From the NCBI GenBank assembly GCA_038534295.1, contig JBCAXA010000004.1:62001-126000 (forward strand): DNA of 64,000 nucleotides, in the 5' to 3' direction. The stretch is from JBCAXA01 sp038534295 (lineage in GTDB: Bacteria; Pseudomonadota; Gammaproteobacteria; Steroidobacterales; Woeseiaceae). How positions within the stretch are numbered: position 1 is the stretch's first letter; the number at the start of each line of letters is the position of its first letter. Below are positions 62,818-64,000 of this stretch, piece after piece. The notes under the pieces are model-generated. The model had not been told where the DNA came from. It was given only the letters and a program-made list of their open reading frames with translations, and ran no database searches. Both the position numbers and the translations under genes were made by a program.

Positions 62818-63642
62818 TCACAGTCCTTGAGTTGTCAGGGTTGCGGAAGGCGCTGTGCGCGACCAGCGATAACGCGGCGCACGCCAGCATGCATCGAGCA
62901 GCGGAACCAGCGGCGCGGCGAAACCGAGCGCCCATACCGGTGCTGCTGTTACGAAAAAGAAGACGTCGAGGACAAACGCAATCGCGGCAACGGTGGCGCC
63001 ATAGAGGACACGTGCCAGCGCACGATCAGGCGCGGTCTTCGGATCGGAGATCATGAAGAATGTGAAAACCAGCAGTGCACCGTTAGCCAGCTGATGCGTA
63101 ACCAACGTCCACGGATCGCCGAGCCACAGCGCGCGCACCGACAGCAGCAGCGCAAACGTCGCAATGAACGCCAACGGTGTTTCCGCGTAGCGCGCGCGGT
63201 TTAGCACGATGAGACCGAGTGCGGCGACGACGACCGCCCCCAACATTGCAGAACCCCACTGCCCGCTCGATACCCAGACTTGATCGGTGACGAGCATCAA
63301 TGCCACGAGCGCAAAGTTCGCCGGGTTAAAGACGTGCTTACCGCGCACGCGAATAAGAAACTTCGAGCCGATGGCCATCGCCGCCGCGAGCACCGCAAAC
63401 ATCGGCGCGCCCGTGCGTAGCAGTAAGGTCAGCGATAGCGACGTAATCAACGCGCTGCGCGGATCGAAGGCAATTCCCGCCCAGCGACTAGCGAGCGCCT
63501 GCACGAACAGCGCCGTCGCGACAACCGCCAGCGTTTGCGACAGATGAAACTCGAAGCCGAGCAGCAGCGTGCCGATCGTTAGCAGCACCGACAGTGCCGC
63601 AATCTGAAAGAGGCGCGGATCGCGCCGACGTGTCGTCTTCAT
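62818..63642 (-). CDS. RnfD/NqrB-like membrane protein without other Rnf subunits
   Basis: A 274-residue membrane protein with about ten helices. Sequence such as GKHVFNPANFALVALMLVTD and FFMISDPKTAPDRALARVLYGA matches the RnfD/NqrB family, whose members hold a covalently bound flavin. No S/T-G-A-T flavin-binding motif is clearly visible. The other subunits of the Rnf or Nqr complex are absent. Its partner is the DUF2330 gene 2 bp downstream. Confidence 0.8.
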   Translation of the reverse strand: MKTTRRRDPRLFQIAALSVLLTIGTLLLGFEFHLSQTLAVVATALFVQALASRWAGIAFDPRSALITSLSLTLLLRTGAPMFAVLAAAMAIGSKFLIRVRGKHVFNPANFALVALMLVTDQVWVSSGQWGSAMLGAVVVAALGLIVLNRARYAETPLAFIATFALLLSVRALWLGDPWTLVTHQLANGALLVFTFFMISDPKTAPDRALARVLYGATVAAIAFVLDVFFFVTAAPVWALGFAAPLVPLLDACWRAPRYRWSRTAPSATLTTQGL

Positions 63643-63738
63643 GCCCGCTAAAACGCGGCCATGCGACGCACGGGGTTAGCGCGCGCTGGATGCGACTACC
63701 TGTCAGCGGGGCGTAAGGGCTATTTACGCCGCGACGAC

Positions 63739-64000
63739 CTAAGACGCGCCGGCTGCTTTGGCGGCTTTTGCCTTTTGCAAATCGACCGGTGTCTTCGAAA
63801 CGGCTTTGGCTGCCGCGAGCATTTCGTCAAATGCGTCTTTCAAGCACTGCGCGTAGAACGCCGGGTCCGGCATCATTTCGCGACACGCGACGGCGCTGAT
63901 CGTCAGCTCGCCGTTGTAACTGAGTACAGGTTGAAATAGACCAAGACCGTGCACACATGGACCCAGACCATAGTTACGCACCATCCGTGAGCCCATCGAA
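63739..64000 (-). CDS. Wax ester synthase/diacylglycerol acyltransferase (C-terminal end)
   Basis: The last 87 codons of a gene that extends beyond the right edge. The tail reads GLGLFQPVLSYNGELTISAV and MMPDPAFYAQCLKDAFDEML, the C-terminal half pattern of WS/DGAT enzymes (DUF1298), which make storage wax esters or triacylglycerol. The catalytic HHxxxDG lies outside the window. A Lys/Ala-rich end follows the domain. Confidence 0.8.
   Translation of the reverse strand, partial: SMGSRMVRNYGLGPCVHGLGLFQPVLSYNGELTISAVACREMMPDPAFYAQCLKDAFDEMLAAAKAVSKTPVDLQKAKAAKAAGAS

Overview
This is a GC-rich chromosomal window of about 60-65 % GC from a gammaproteobacterium. The evidence is a CysB-controlled cysteine regulon with a fused CysG, a KdkA Kdo kinase beside an OpsX-like heptosyltransferase, an SH3/anchor protein of the gammaproteobacterial TIGR04211 type, GlnE, CysIJ and PrpE. 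A wax-ester/diacylglycerol acyltransferase fragment at the right edge fits a marine or oligotrophic lineage. I cannot name the genus. I saw no rRNA, tRNA, CRISPR array, transposase or prophage.

Layout. 1-1.5 kb: a gene edge and a secreted aspartoacylase-like zinc peptidase. 1.5-12.3 kb: envelope biogenesis, with htpX, two lipid A acyltransferases, kdkA, an opsX-like gene, and a tight minus-strand run glnE - zinc finger - GT4 - hldD - waaF. 12.4-15.4 kb: a small membrane peptide, a flavodoxin-like protein and a GAF-GGDEF-EAL protein with a degenerate GGDEF. 15.5-24.6 kb: sulfur assimilation (cysK, cysG, cysB, cysH, cysI, cysJ), interrupted by two unknown membrane proteins. 24.8-27.9 kb: SH3 protein, dacB and DUF3187.

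27.9-31.6 kb: a PAS-PAS sigma-54 activator divergent from a near-perfect -24/-12 promoter, with two palindromic sites between them. The promoter leads into a small secreted acidic protein and then about 250 nt of consecutive hairpins with poly-C loops ending in a strong terminator. A CnoX-like thioredoxin follows. 31.6-37.7 kb: a lipoprotein of the dienelactone-hydrolase fold that has lost its catalytic residues, divergent from a signal-peptide TPR-CHAT protease, an unknown small protein, an ECF sigma factor and a membrane anti-sigma factor. 37.7-40.9 kb: a Kef-type antiporter whose ribosome binding site lies in a hairpin, and CreD.

41-50 kb is a patchier accessory region. It holds a LysR gene between two DUF1330-type genes, two copies of a lipoprotein-gene segment 5.7 kb apart (one broken and abutting a broken SRPBCC gene), a large secreted protein with an HExxH motif, a quinone oxidoreductase beside a truncated LysR gene, a MetE-like methyltransferase, and several homopolymer tracts next to genes. 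50-64 kb: a double SnoaL protein, prpE, an amidohydrolase, a conserved-looking unknown operon (helical protein, DUF6384-like protein, coiled-coil protein with a Gly/Arg tail, small membrane protein), a MATE transporter with an ABC ATPase, inorganic pyrophosphatase, a DUF2330 + RnfD-like pair, and the end of a WS/DGAT gene.

The two most interesting systems are the sigma-54-controlled poly-C-loop RNA/small protein unit (29.7-30.46 kb) and the periplasmic TPR-CHAT / ECF sigma / anti-sigma unit (32.6-37.7 kb).
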